A DNA stretch of 64,000 bases from JBEBXQ01 sp040391535. GTDB lineage: Bacteria; Bacteroidota; Bacteroidia; Cytophagales; Spirosomataceae. Below, in pieces: positions 17,406-25,397 of this stretch. How positions within the stretch are numbered: the stretch's first letter is position 1; each line of letters starts with the position of its first letter. Both the position numbers and the translations under genes were made by a program. The notes under the pieces are model-generated. The model had not been told where the DNA came from and did not search any database. It saw only the letters and a list, made by a program, of their open reading frames with translations. The DNA is taken from assembly GCA_040391535.1 (NCBI GenBank), contig JBEBXQ010000004.1:1-64000 (forward strand), given 5' to 3'.

Positions 17406-20400
17406 TTAAAAGGTTAGGTTGAGCCCCAGGTTGAGGGTGCGCTGCTGGGGGTAATAGGCACCATCAGTGTTTTCTGTTTCCGGGTCAAACATTTTCATTT
17501 TATCAATCAGGAAAAGATTGCTTCCGGAAAAGTAAATACGCAAAACCTCGGCACCGATTTTTGCGGAGACGTTTTTGGGAAGGGTATATCCGATGTCAAC
17601 TGACTTCAGGCGGATGTAGCTGGCATCCCTGAGATACAGACTGGACTCCTGTGAATTATTCGGATGCTGGTTTTCCCATGGGCGGGGATATCTGGCATCA
17701 CGGTTTTCGGGAGTCCAGTAATCTAACAGGTCAGCAAAGTTATTGTGAGAGCCGCCGTTAAAGAAAGTACGGGACCTGCCGTAAAGCATTTTTTTCATTT
17801 TAGTAGCTCCCTGGAAGAGTATCGCCAGGTCAAATCCCTTGTAAGAGCCACCGAATGATAAGCCTCCCAGGATCTTGGGAATATTGTTATCCATTGAAAT
17901 GATGGTCCGGTCATTGGCATTGATTACCTGATCACCGTTGATATCAGCATATTTTACATCACCCGCTTTTTGTCCGCCGTTGAATTGAGGAAAGTATTCA
18001 TTTACCTCTTCATCTGACTGGAAAAAACCAAGCGCTTTGTATCCGACTATGAAGTTGAGAGGTCTTCCGGTTTGTAAAAGATAGTCAGGGAGGTTAGCGG
18101 GTTCATCCAGTAGCAATACCTTACTTTTTGCATAGCTGATATTACCTCTTACAAAATAACTCAAGGCACCCACACTGTTTTGGTGAGAGAGCGATAATTC
18201 GACACCTTTATTAGCCACTTTAGCATAATTTTCAGCAGGCAGCGTCGCGCCGATTGTACCCGGAATCGAGCGGATTCTGCTCAGTAGAATGTCGGTTGTC
18301 CGTTTGTAAAAGAAATCAACTTCAAACTGTAACATCCTTCTCCACAATGATCCGTCTAGGCCGATATTCGTAATCGAAGCACTTTCCCAGCTGACATTGG
18401 GATTTGGTAAAATGCCGGGCCGTATACTCTGAAAGGCATTCCCGCCGGAAATAATGGTCGTTGAAAGATCATACACCTGCTGATACTGGAAGGAAGGCAC
18501 TCTGCCGCTGTACACATTTCTGTCATTTCCGACCAGGCCGTATGAAACTCTTATTTTTAAGTTATCGAAAAAATCCAGTCCGGAATTATTATTGAAAAAG
18601 TCTTCCTCAGAAATTTTCCACCCTGCTGAAACAGCCGGAAAAAAACCATATTTCCGGGCTGCAGGGAAAGCAACCGATCCGTCAGTTCTGAAAGAACCTT
18701 CCAGTAAATATTTATTTTTATAGCTATAATCAACCCGGGCAACATAACTCATCCGGCCGTCTGTAAAAGATCCTCCATTGGCATCTTTCTGAACCTGGCC
18801 ACCGTAGAGAAGTTCATCCAGTCCATTGGCCGGGAAATTGGTTCTGAATGCATAGAAATTTTTTGATTTGGCATCAAACTGCTCGAAAAGAGCGATGGCA
18901 TTTATATGGTGATCCTGAAAGGCCCTTTTGTAGCTGAGACTTAAGTTCAGCGTTGTCGTATTATAGTCACTATAACTCTGAGTGAGGGCAGTTTTTCCGT
19001 TCCAGCCGCCATAAGGATAAATTTCCAGTGTATTGCCGTCCTCATCCTGTCTGTTCATGAGGATAGGAACCTGGTAGAATTTGTTGGTATAACCTTCTTT
19101 TCCGAAAGAAGCTCTTCCGGTTACGGAAAGTCCTTCGACAAAAGGAAGCTCATGTTTCATCACCAGCGTAGCCTGTAATAAATCCGTCTCTTCCCGTCTA
19201 TATCCGGTATTAATTTCTTCAACGGGATGTTGTTCCCTGGTGTAGAAGATGGAACCGTCCGGGTTGTATAATTTATCATAAGGGTAGGCTGCCATAATAT
19301 CACTGAAAATAGACTCAGGAGAATAGCTGCTTTGATTACTGTTTCTACGGCTTGCATCAAGATCAACCGAAACAGAGAAGTTTTTGTTGATATTTGCGTC
19401 TACATTGGAGCGGATGGAATAACGTTTGTAATTCAGATTGTCATATAACCCATTCTGATTTAAAAATCCGGTAGAGACAAAATACTTTATTGCGTCTGTC
19501 CCACCGTTTACGCTTACATTTTGTTGTGTCTGAAAAGCTGCTTTCTTCAGGGTAAGATCATACCAGTTCGTTTCAGGAATTAATCCTTGTTGTATCCGGC
19601 TGATTTCATCATCTGAAAATGCAGGATTAAGCCCCATATTCTGCCTTGCAACATTTTTAGTGGTAGCGTATTCATACCCGTTCATCAGTTTGGGATACGT
19701 AGTTGGATTCTGGATTCCGGCAAAACCGTTATAGGATATCGTGGGTTTTCCTGTTTTTCCTCTCTTTGTCGTTACAACCACTACCCCGTTTGCAGCTCTT
19801 GAACCGTAAACAGCAGTTGCGGAGGCATCTTTCAGGATGGAAACACTTTCAATTTCATTCGGGTCAATCTGATCAAAGCTTCTTACAATACCATCTACTA
19901 CAATAAGGGCACTGTTATCTCCGAAAGTGCTTATTCCTCTGATGGTGATCTGTGATCCTGAACCGGGCTTTCCGTTACCGTTCACAGCCGTGATACCTGG
20001 GAGCCTTCCTGCCAGGGAGTTGGTCACATTGGTTGCGGCTGATTTGACAATGTCGTCTCCGTCCACTGATGCCACAGAACCTGTAAGATCTGTTTTCTTT
20101 TGCGTTCCGTATCCGACTACCACGACTTCCTCCAGCGCCCTTTCATCTTCTTTCAGCCTGACATCAATGATATTCCTGTCACCGACAGGCACTTCCTGGC
20201 TTAAATAGCCCACGAAAGAAAATAGTAATACTGAATTTTTATCAGGCACATCCATCGAAAACTCACCGTTAATGTCAGAAATCTGACCTTGCTGAGTACC
20301 TTTGACTAAAATATTCACTCCGGGAAGTGCTTCTCCTTTTTCATCCGTTACTTTTCCGGAGACAGGGAAAAAATCAACATTGATAGTCCGTGGCGCTAAA

Positions 20401-20885
20401 CCGGTGTTCCGGATAACCGGGGAAGATGATGTAATGGGTTGTACAGATTGAACCGATTGTACGGGTACATTCTGTTGTGAGGGAGTATCTTCACTTTTTT
20501 TGATAGCAATGGTATTACCAATAATTTTATAGGTTATAGGTAATTCCGAAAAACACTTATCCAATGCCTCTGTAAGTGCAACTTCTTTCAGGTCGATACT
20601 TACCCTGACATTTTTCAGATCATTACTGTCGTAAAAAAACACGTATCCCGTTTGTTTCTCAATAACGCGAAACAAATGTTGTATGGTCGTGTTTTTCTCC
20701 CGGACAGTTACCTTTTGACTGTATCCGGTTGCTCCTACTTGTACCAAAGCAACTACCAGGAGCACAAAGGTAAGTTTCATATACCTGATTAAGCGTTTAT
20801 ATGAAGAGTTATCCAGCCTTAAGATCGGGCTATAATTTCTCCGTTCTCCGTCAGACGGATACGGGATAATCGTACAAACTTTCAT
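17406..20885 (-). CDS. SusC/RagA TonB-linked transporter with STN signalling domain
   Basis: About 1159 residues from the ATG at 20885, an N-terminus seen in many Cytophagales SusC proteins; a shorter start at 20780 (MKLTFVLLVV) would begin right at the signal peptide. Order of domains: signal peptide, STN domain (TIQHLFRVIEKQTGYVFFYD), carboxypeptidase-like domain (GKVTDEKGEALPGVNILVKG), plug with the SusC signature (SVSILKDASATAVYGSRAAN), and a C-terminal barrel. It imports the nutrient with SusD. The STN domain and the upstream FecR and ECF genes indicate transport-coupled induction: the loaded receptor contacts FecR, releasing the sigma factor. Confidence 0.95.
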   Translation of the reverse strand: MKVCTIIPYPSDGERRNYSPILRLDNSSYKRLIRYMKLTFVLLVVALVQVGATGYSQKVTVREKNTTIQHLFRVIEKQTGYVFFYDSNDLKNVRVSIDLKEVALTEALDKCFSELPITYKIIGNTIAIKKSEDTPSQQNVPVQSVQSVQPITSSSPVIRNTGLAPRTINVDFFPVSGKVTDEKGEALPGVNILVKGTQQGQISDINGEFSMDVPDKNSVLLFSFVGYLSQEVPVGDRNIIDVRLKEDERALEEVVVVGYGTQKKTDLTGSVASVDGDDIVKSAATNVTNSLAGRLPGITAVNGNGKPGSGSQITIRGISTFGDNSALIVVDGIVRSFDQIDPNEIESVSILKDASATAVYGSRAANGVVVVTTKRGKTGKPTISYNGFAGIQNPTTYPKLMNGYEYATTKNVARQNMGLNPAFSDDEISRIQQGLIPETNWYDLTLKKAAFQTQQNVSVNGGTDAIKYFVSTGFLNQNGLYDNLNYKRYSIRSNVDANINKNFSVSVDLDASRRNSNQSSYSPESIFSDIMAAYPYDKLYNPDGSIFYTREQHPVEEINTGYRREETDLLQATLVMKHELPFVEGLSVTGRASFGKEGYTNKFYQVPILMNRQDEDGNTLEIYPYGGWNGKTALTQSYSDYNTTTLNLSLSYKRAFQDHHINAIALFEQFDAKSKNFYAFRTNFPANGLDELLYGGQVQKDANGGSFTDGRMSYVARVDYSYKNKYLLEGSFRTDGSVAFPAARKYGFFPAVSAGWKISEEDFFNNNSGLDFFDNLKIRVSYGLVGNDRNVYSGRVPSFQYQQVYDLSTTIISGGNAFQSIRPGILPNPNVSWESASITNIGLDGSLWRRMLQFEVDFFYKRTTDILLSRIRSIPGTIGATLPAENYAKVANKGVELSLSHQNSVGALSYFVRGNISYAKSKVLLLDEPANLPDYLLQTGRPLNFIVGYKALGFFQSDEEVNEYFPQFNGGQKAGDVKYADINGDQVINANDRTIISMDNNIPKILGGLSFGGSYKGFDLAILFQGATKMKKMLYGRSRTFFNGGSHNNFADLLDYWTPENRDARYPRPWENQHPNNSQESSLYLRDASYIRLKSVDIGYTLPKNVSAKIGAEVLRIYFSGSNLFLIDKMKMFDPETENTDGAYYPQQRTLNLGLNLTF

Positions 20886-20966
20886 TATCTTTGTATAGTT
20901 TGGGTTAAAAGGTCTTTTGAATATTCTTTTTCGGTATTTCAAAGATGGGTTTTACTCAAATGGTTA

Positions 20967-21001
20967 CCGTAGGAGTGGCTCCAACACTTCTGCGGTTTTT
21001 T
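20967..21001 (+). terminator. Hairpin with T tract on the strand opposite susC/fecR
   Basis: In the gap between fecR and susC (both minus), arms 20967-20977 and 20985-20995 pair over 11 bp with two G-U wobbles when read on the plus strand, and six T follow. Read on the minus strand the wobbles become A-C mismatches and there is no T tract. It therefore looks like a terminator for plus-strand (antisense) RNA rather than for the operon. Confidence 0.45.
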
Positions 21002-21076
21002 ATTTTGAGTTTTCTTTGATTAAGGACTTCGTTGTTTTTGTGTCATAGGGTATAAGGTTTAATCAGGATTTTATAT

Positions 21077-22270
21077 TCAGGGTAATACAATTACTTTTCC
21101 TTTATCGGTGCCGGACGGGAGTGATTCAATGATGAAGTTCAGTCCTGTGAATTTTAAGATTTCAAAAACTTGTGAGGCATTCATGTTGCGATCAATCTTT
21201 CCTGAAAACTGCCTTTTTGTTGCTTCTCCGGAAAAGCTGATTTCAACGTTATACCATCTTCCGAGTTGCCGCATGACTGTGGTGATGTCCGTATTTTCAA
21301 ATTGAAATATCCCGTTTTTCCATGCCAGTATTTCTTCTGTATTTACGTCATTCCGGATAAGCAGATCACCTCCCCCCGATATCGCTGACTGTTCACCTGG
21401 TTTCAGCGTTATCACATTTTTTAAATTTTGCTGATTGATAATCTCTACACTTCCCTGGAATAGTGTAGTGGTGATAATGCCTTCGTCTTTGTATGCATTA
21501 ATATTAAATTGGGTTCCCAGTACTTTTACTCTCTGAACGGCATCGACCTGAACAAAGAATGGTCTGTCAGTGTCTTTTTTTATATCGAAATAGACTTCTC
21601 CGGTTATTTTCACAATCCTTTCCTTTAATGAAAACGCTGCCGGAAAAGTGATGGATGATTCGGAATTGAGCCAGACCCTGCTGCCATCTGACAATTCTAC
21701 ACTGTATTTCCCTCCTGCAGGTGCTACTATGGTATTGAGCCCATCGGTTTCAGCTGTTCCGTTTCTGGTATATGAAATAAGACCATCCTCCAACTTATGA
21801 ATGCTGGTATTGCCTTGCAACGCCAGCATTCCGGTTGCTGCACTATCCAGTGAAATCTGAGAGCCGTCACTTAAGGTAAGTGTGGCCTTGTTACCTCCTG
21901 GCTTTAAATCCTGAGTAATGGAGGTCTGTACATGGTCATGTTGAGTGTTCTGTCGGGATAGATATATGAAAAGTCCTGTCATGATCAGCAGTATAACAGA
22001 CGCTGCTGCTATCCGGCTGGTCAGTACAAAATTGAAAATCTGTTTTACAGATCGCGGTTTTGAACGCTTTATTCGCTTACGGAGTACGTTTTCTATCCGT
22101 TGTTCGATTAAAATCTGATCTGAGAAAGATAATTTTTCAGTGAATCCGGTATGGTCATGGAATGATTCATACCATTTTTCAACCAATAGTTTCTCCTCCG
22201 GAGTGGCTTCTCCGTTCTCATATCTTTTTAAGATTCTTATTAATTCCTGTTTGTTATCGAATGGTTTCAT
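21077..22270 (-). CDS. FecR family anti-sigma factor
   Basis: A 397-residue inner-membrane regulator. Residues 1-85 hold the cytoplasmic sigma-binding helices (YENGEATPEEKLLVEKWYES), a membrane helix lies at about 85-106 (AAASVILLIMTGLFIYLS), then the FecR domain (VAPAGGKYSVELSDGSRVWL; GEVYFDIKKDTDRPFFVQV) and a C-terminal DUF4974 domain (TVMRQLGRWYNVEISFSG) that resembles the STN fold. It should hold the ECF factor encoded upstream until SusC signals through its STN domain. It lies 154 bases after the sigma gene and about 190 before susC. Confidence 0.95.
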   Translation of the reverse strand: MKPFDNKQELIRILKRYENGEATPEEKLLVEKWYESFHDHTGFTEKLSFSDQILIEQRIENVLRKRIKRSKPRSVKQIFNFVLTSRIAAASVILLIMTGLFIYLSRQNTQHDHVQTSITQDLKPGGNKATLTLSDGSQISLDSAATGMLALQGNTSIHKLEDGLISYTRNGTAETDGLNTIVAPAGGKYSVELSDGSRVWLNSESSITFPAAFSLKERIVKITGEVYFDIKKDTDRPFFVQVDAVQRVKVLGTQFNINAYKDEGIITTTLFQGSVEIINQQNLKNVITLKPGEQSAISGGGDLLIRNDVNTEEILAWKNGIFQFENTDITTVMRQLGRWYNVEISFSGEATKRQFSGKIDRNMNASQVFEILKFTGLNFIIESLPSGTDKGKVIVLP

Positions 22271-22424
22271 ATCTGGTCGTTATATATATGTACCCAATCG
22301 ATGTCAATCCCCTATGGAGGGTTACTATTTTTTAATAAAAAAATTCAATGAATGTGTAACGGGGTGAAATAAGATCGTACCTGATACTATAAATTAATCA
22401 GGGAGACAGCATTCAGGTTTTCTG

Positions 22425-23003
22425 TTAACTAAGGAACAGCAGAGGAATTAACAGGGAGAGGGTTTTTGACAACTGACTGCGGATACTTGCAGAAGCACTG
22501 GCAATCTGATTTTGAACTGTTTTTTGTGTAATACCTAACGTTTCAGCAATCTGCGATGTACTCTGCCCCTCCAGATAATACATTACAAATGCCTCCCGCC
22601 GCTTTTCAGGCAGGGCATCTATCCAAAGCGAAACAAGGCCGGCAATTTCTGATTCAAGCAAGGCGTCTTCGGATTTTAAAGGAGAAATAAAGATATTCTC
22701 AAAATGTTCAACAAGGGGAGAAGTGCTTCGCAACCGGGTGCTGTATTTAATCACCTGAAACCGTACTGCTGTTTGAAGATAGGCTGAAAGATTCTCAATC
22801 AGAATTGTTTGACGTCTTTCCCATAAATCAACAAAAATATTCTGTACCAGGTCTTCACATTGCGTTTCATCTCCTAAACGCTTATAGGCAGCATTGAACA
22901 TAATGCGCCAGTTTCTCCGATAAATTTCAACAAAAGCCTCCTCATCGCCGTCCATAAAAAGCGCGGTTAGCTGTTGTTCGTTGAGGTTATCAAAGTCAGG
23001 CAT
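22425..23003 (-). CDS. ECF-type RNA polymerase sigma factor (FecI-like)
   Basis: A 192-residue ECF factor from the ATG at 23003 (MPDFDNLNEQQL); an upstream in-frame TTG at 23051 would add an unlikely cysteine-rich tail. Region 2 is at about residues 20-90 (ETQCEDLVQNIFVDLWERRQ), region 4 at about 120-175 (GQSTSQIAETLGITQKTVQN), followed by a hydrophobic C-terminus (LLIPLLFLS). It should transcribe the downstream FecR-SusC-SusD-dehydrogenase genes when released by FecR. The promoter for this gene is not clear; the 580-base region upstream is AT-rich. Confidence 0.93.
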   Translation of the reverse strand: MPDFDNLNEQQLTALFMDGDEEAFVEIYRRNWRIMFNAAYKRLGDETQCEDLVQNIFVDLWERRQTILIENLSAYLQTAVRFQVIKYSTRLRSTSPLVEHFENIFISPLKSEDALLESEIAGLVSLWIDALPEKRREAFVMYYLEGQSTSQIAETLGITQKTVQNQIASASASIRSQLSKTLSLLIPLLFLS

Positions 23004-23051
23004 TGTACATTTTTGTAAAAGACAGTTACAAATAAAGGCTATTATTTTCAA

Positions 23052-23363
23052 ACCAGCCTATATAAGTAATGGAAAAGTAAATATTAAAATATGAATAGTT
23101 TGGAGAGATGATTCTGACATTTATTTGCCGGATATCATATTGCAAAAGTTAAAAGAAATGATCAGTCCGGGTATTTTCCCGCTTTTCTGAAAATAAGGAC
23201 TGTTGTAAATAGTCAGAAATAGAATGTATTTTTCAGAACTGATCCCTGATCAATATGGAAACAATTCAAAGGTTTCTATTTGTAACAGAGAGCAGCAAAT
23301 TGTTGAATGTCATCGCAAGATTTCTGAATTTATTATAATTCAGATCTGGTTATGTAAAAGGAT
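23052..23363. other. Gene-free AT-rich region
   Basis: No coding region is supported. It presumably contains the promoter of the minus-strand sigma gene. A 7-bp inverted repeat occurs at 23324-23330/23337-23343 (CTGAATT / AATTCAG); its role is unknown. Confidence 0.4.
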
Positions 23364-23393
23364 AAAAAAATAGGATTCCGGCCAAAGAATCCT
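23364..23393 (-). terminator. Intrinsic terminator on the minus strand
   Basis: Arms 23372-23378 and 23387-23393 (AGGATTC / GAATCCT) pair perfectly with an 8-base loop. On the minus strand the hairpin is followed, after one A, by seven T (23364-23370). It lies only five bases beyond a copy of the tRNA-Val 3' end, so it may be the original tRNA terminator, now displaced by about 1.1 kb, and it could also end higBA transcription. Confidence 0.7.
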
Positions 23394-23397
23394 TTAA

Positions 23398-23411
23398 GTG
23401 GGAGTTGAGGG
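23398..23411 (-). repeat. Direct repeat of the tRNA-Val 3' end (distal copy, att-like)
   Basis: Fourteen bases (GTGGGAGTTGAGGG on the plus strand) are identical to 24492-24505, the 3' end of tRNA-Val. Just beyond, a TTCGA at about 23419-23423 on the minus strand resembles the T-loop. This is what integration into a tRNA 3' end leaves behind. Confidence 0.6.
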
Positions 23412-23582
23412 GAGTCCAGTCGAACACCTGATTGGCTTTTGATGTTTTTGGATGGAGTTAAGTTTCTGTAAATCAGTTATATAAAATATATTGGTTTTTA
23501 TGAGGAATAAGCACTCATGGCTTGTTCCTTTATTTTTTGACATTTTGTTTAACAAAGTCAATTACTGATGTTTGAACCGGTC

Positions 23583-23999
23583 TTATGCAAACTCCAGAAT
23601 AAGCTTAGGATCGATGTTCAGGGTTTTGTAGAGCTTTTTGGCTAACTTCATAGATACATTTCTTTTCCCTGTCATAATCTGGCTCAGAGTATTTTCCTTT
23701 ACATCTAACAACTCGGCCGTCTGGCGTTGGTTCAGCGCTTTCTTCCTAATCTCATTCTCTATGGATATGATAAGCGGGTTTTTTACCTTCAGGTGCTTAA
23801 AATCCATATATATACTTTCGTAATCGGCAGCCAGGGCCATGACCCGGCCTAACTCCCGGGTATATTTATTATCTGTATCAGGGTTTTTCAGGTAGCCGTT
23901 CCGGGTAGCATAATCCACCATTTCGTTGATATATACCATCACCTCGTCATAGGTTTGACGATCTGTGATACTTTCAATTTTCTGAAATTTCTTTTCCAT
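23583..23999 (-). CDS. higA: HigA-type antitoxin, helix-turn-helix regulator
   Basis: A 138-residue protein from the ATG at 23999 (MEKKFQKIESITDRQ); a longer GTG start would read back into the toxin gene. The N-terminal part (about 1-75) is helical and should bind the toxin; the C-terminal part (about 85-135) is an HTH of the Xre/Cro type (NQRQTAELLDVKENTLSQIM). It should neutralise HigB and repress the operon with it. It starts four bases after the intended toxin stop codon, the toxin-first order known for higBA systems. The gene itself looks intact although the toxin is frameshifted. Confidence 0.85.
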   Translation of the reverse strand: MEKKFQKIESITDRQTYDEVMVYINEMVDYATRNGYLKNPDTDNKYTRELGRVMALAADYESIYMDFKHLKVKNPLIISIENEIRKKALNQRQTAELLDVKENTLSQIMTGKRNVSMKLAKKLYKTLNIDPKLILEFA

Positions 24000-24003
24000 C
24001 GTA

Positions 24004-24301
24004 TTATAAATTTTCAATGTCTTTGAACTTATCATATTCTGCGTGGGTCCCACAAAACCTGATCTGCATTATCCCGTTGATAAAAACTGTCAGCACAAGG
24101 AATCGGTATCGGTTCCCCTTTATATTGAAAACATACCGGCTGTTGCCCACATAATCCGCACTCGGAAACAAGCTCTTCAGGTCGTTGTGGTTTTATAAAA
24201 TCGTTGTTTTCAACAATCTCAATCCACTTGTTTACGGGAGTTATGGTATCAGCATGTTTGTCCATGAACTCATCCAATACCTCTTTGTTAAGTATTCTCA
24301 T
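24004..24301 (-). pseudogene. higB: HigB-type mRNA interferase toxin, frameshifted
   Basis: Read on the minus strand from the ATG at 24301, the first 37 codons match the start of the RelE-like HigB family (MRILNKEVLDEFMDKH, then NKWIEIVENNDFIKPQ). After that the family sequence continues in the +1 frame: DLKSLFPSADYVGNSRYVFN, then IKGNRYRFLV and IRFCGTHAEYDK, ending at a TAA at 24004-24006. Removing one base near 24184 restores a full 98-residue HigB. As it stands the zero frame runs off into an unrelated 89-residue product that stops near 24032. So this is an inactive toxin, a sequencing error, or, less likely, a programmed shift. The conserved GNRYR and GTHAEYD motifs survive, suggesting a recent event. 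Confidence 0.85.
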
Positions 24302-24320
24302 CTCTCCACAAAGACACAAC

Positions 24321-24341
24321 AACTTCACAAACTGTGAAGTT
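24321..24341. promoter_or_regulatory. Operator-like palindrome upstream of higBA
   Basis: AACTTCAC (24321-24328) and GTGAAGTT (24334-24341) form a perfect 8-bp inverted repeat with a 5-base spacer, 20 bases before the toxin start codon. HigA proteins bind such palindromes to autoregulate their operon, so this is the likely operator; binding is inferred. Confidence 0.6.
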
Positions 24342-24456
24342 TGATTAAGCGTTTCTTATTGCAAATTGAGAAAGCACACATTCAAAGATTGGGATGGAGA
24401 GGGAAATACCCGGCGTGGAATTTTAGTTGGGTTCGAAATCTCTATGTCTTATTAGA

Positions 24457-24485
24457 CAAAAGACGCCGATAATCAGCGCCTTTTG
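24457..24485 (-). terminator. Hairpin downstream of tRNA-Val
   Basis: Arms 24457-24466 and 24476-24485 pair over 10 bases with one wobble; on the minus strand the 3' arm ends in CTTTTG. It lies 8 bases beyond the tRNA 3' end and probably terminates the tRNA transcript now. Confidence 0.6.
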
Positions 24486-24491
24486 AAATCT

Positions 24492-24505
24492 GTGGGAGTT
24501 GAGGG
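24492..24505 (-). repeat. Direct repeat, proximal copy within the tRNA-Val 3' end
   Basis: The partner of 23398-23411; it covers the acceptor 3' strand and part of the T-stem of tRNA-Val. The two copies bracket about 1.08 kb that carries the HigBA locus. Confidence 0.6.
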
Positions 24506-24567
24506 ATTCGAACCCCCGACCCTCTGCTTGTAAGGCAGATGCTCTGAACCAACTGAGCTAAACTCCC
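24494..24567 (-). tRNA. tRNA-Val (anticodon TAC)
   Basis: A complete cloverleaf read on the minus strand: acceptor GGGAGTT/AACTCCC, D-arm with AGTTGGTT, anticodon stem TCTGC/GCAGA around loop CTTACAA (anticodon TAC at 24530-24532), and T-loop TTCGAAT with stem GGGGG/CCCTC. The discriminator is A at 24493 and no CCA is encoded. The TAC (UAC) anticodon reads valine codons. Its 3' end is the probable integration site for the neighbouring HigBA segment. Confidence 0.96.
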
Positions 24568-24659
24568 TTTTGGTTATGCAAATATTAATTATCAACTTTA
24601 AACAGACAAGTGGAAAAAGAAAAATTATTGAAAAATCAGTAGCTGCGCCAGGCGGTCCA

Positions 24660-25397
24660 CTATTCAAAATTTAAATACAATGTAACGGTATGGGATGTGA
24701 ATTTGCTTAACCCGTTAGCCGTACTCTCAGGACCTGAGGGCAGGAGATTAACAAGCCCGTGTGAAAACCGTAGTTCAGGAGCCAGTTTGAAAAATTCAAA
24801 AAACTGCTCGAAGCCAAATCCATAATCGATACTGAAATCCTTGCTGTTGGCATGTAGCTCATTACCGATAGTCCGGCCTTTTCTTCTGACATTGGTTTCA
24901 AGCCCCAGTGTGGCACCGGCGATCATGTACATGCGGCTATTGATACGGCGTTTTGACTTATACTTAAATAGCAAAGGCAGCTCAACCCAGGTCGATTCCC
25001 GCTTTAGTTTCCGGGTTTCGTTATTGAGGTAGCTTAAATGTAATTCACGGTTATACAAAGATACTGACGGAGTGAACCTTAAATCCCAGTGCTCTGTCAT
25101 GGAGAGATTGGCTGCAAGTCCCATTCTGAAACCCGTACTGGCAGGTGACTGAATAAGATAGGGAACGTCCGGATTATTAAAGTTGTCGGCATGGGTAAAC
25201 CGGTACCGTGAGACAGGCAGACTAAAGTGAAAACCATAATGAACCGGTTTGTCATCATAATGCTCAAGGTGTCTTCTTTTATATCCCAGACCTTGTGCAG
25301 CACTTTCCTGAAGGGTTGTAATCCAGAGAATCAGTCCGGCTAAAATTATTTTTTTCCAATGTAGATGGAACAGATCCCAAATGTGAGTGTTATGCAT
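24660..25397 (-). CDS. porT: PorT family outer-membrane protein (type IX secretion/gliding)
   Basis: A 245-residue exported protein with a signal peptide (about residues 15-35: KKIILAGLILWITTLQESAA) and a predicted eight-strand barrel (GFHFSLPVSRYRFTHADNF; STWVELPLLFKYKSKRR; VTLYLNFE at the end). PorT is needed for type IX secretion in Porphyromonas and for gliding in Flavobacterium. The call rests on this layout and on the conserved neighbourhood: porT lies directly downstream of ubiE in many Bacteroidota. Here the two genes overlap by 52 bases in different frames, so they must be co-transcribed. With SprA elsewhere in the window, it indicates a functional type IX system. Confidence 0.82.
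   Translation of the reverse strand: MHNTHIWDLFHLHWKKIILAGLILWITTLQESAAQGLGYKRRHLEHYDDKPVHYGFHFSLPVSRYRFTHADNFNNPDVPYLIQSPASTGFRMGLAANLSMTEHWDLRFTPSVSLYNRELHLSYLNNETRKLKRESTWVELPLLFKYKSKRRINSRMYMIAGATLGLETNVRRKGRTIGNELHANSKDFSIDYGFGFEQFFEFFKLAPELRFSHGLVNLLPSGPESTANGLSKFTSHTVTLYLNFE

Noticed and set aside
24473..24667. A 64-codon open frame over the tRNA region
   Set aside because: It overlaps tRNA-Val on the same strand and its sequence is the translated tRNA, so it is not a gene.
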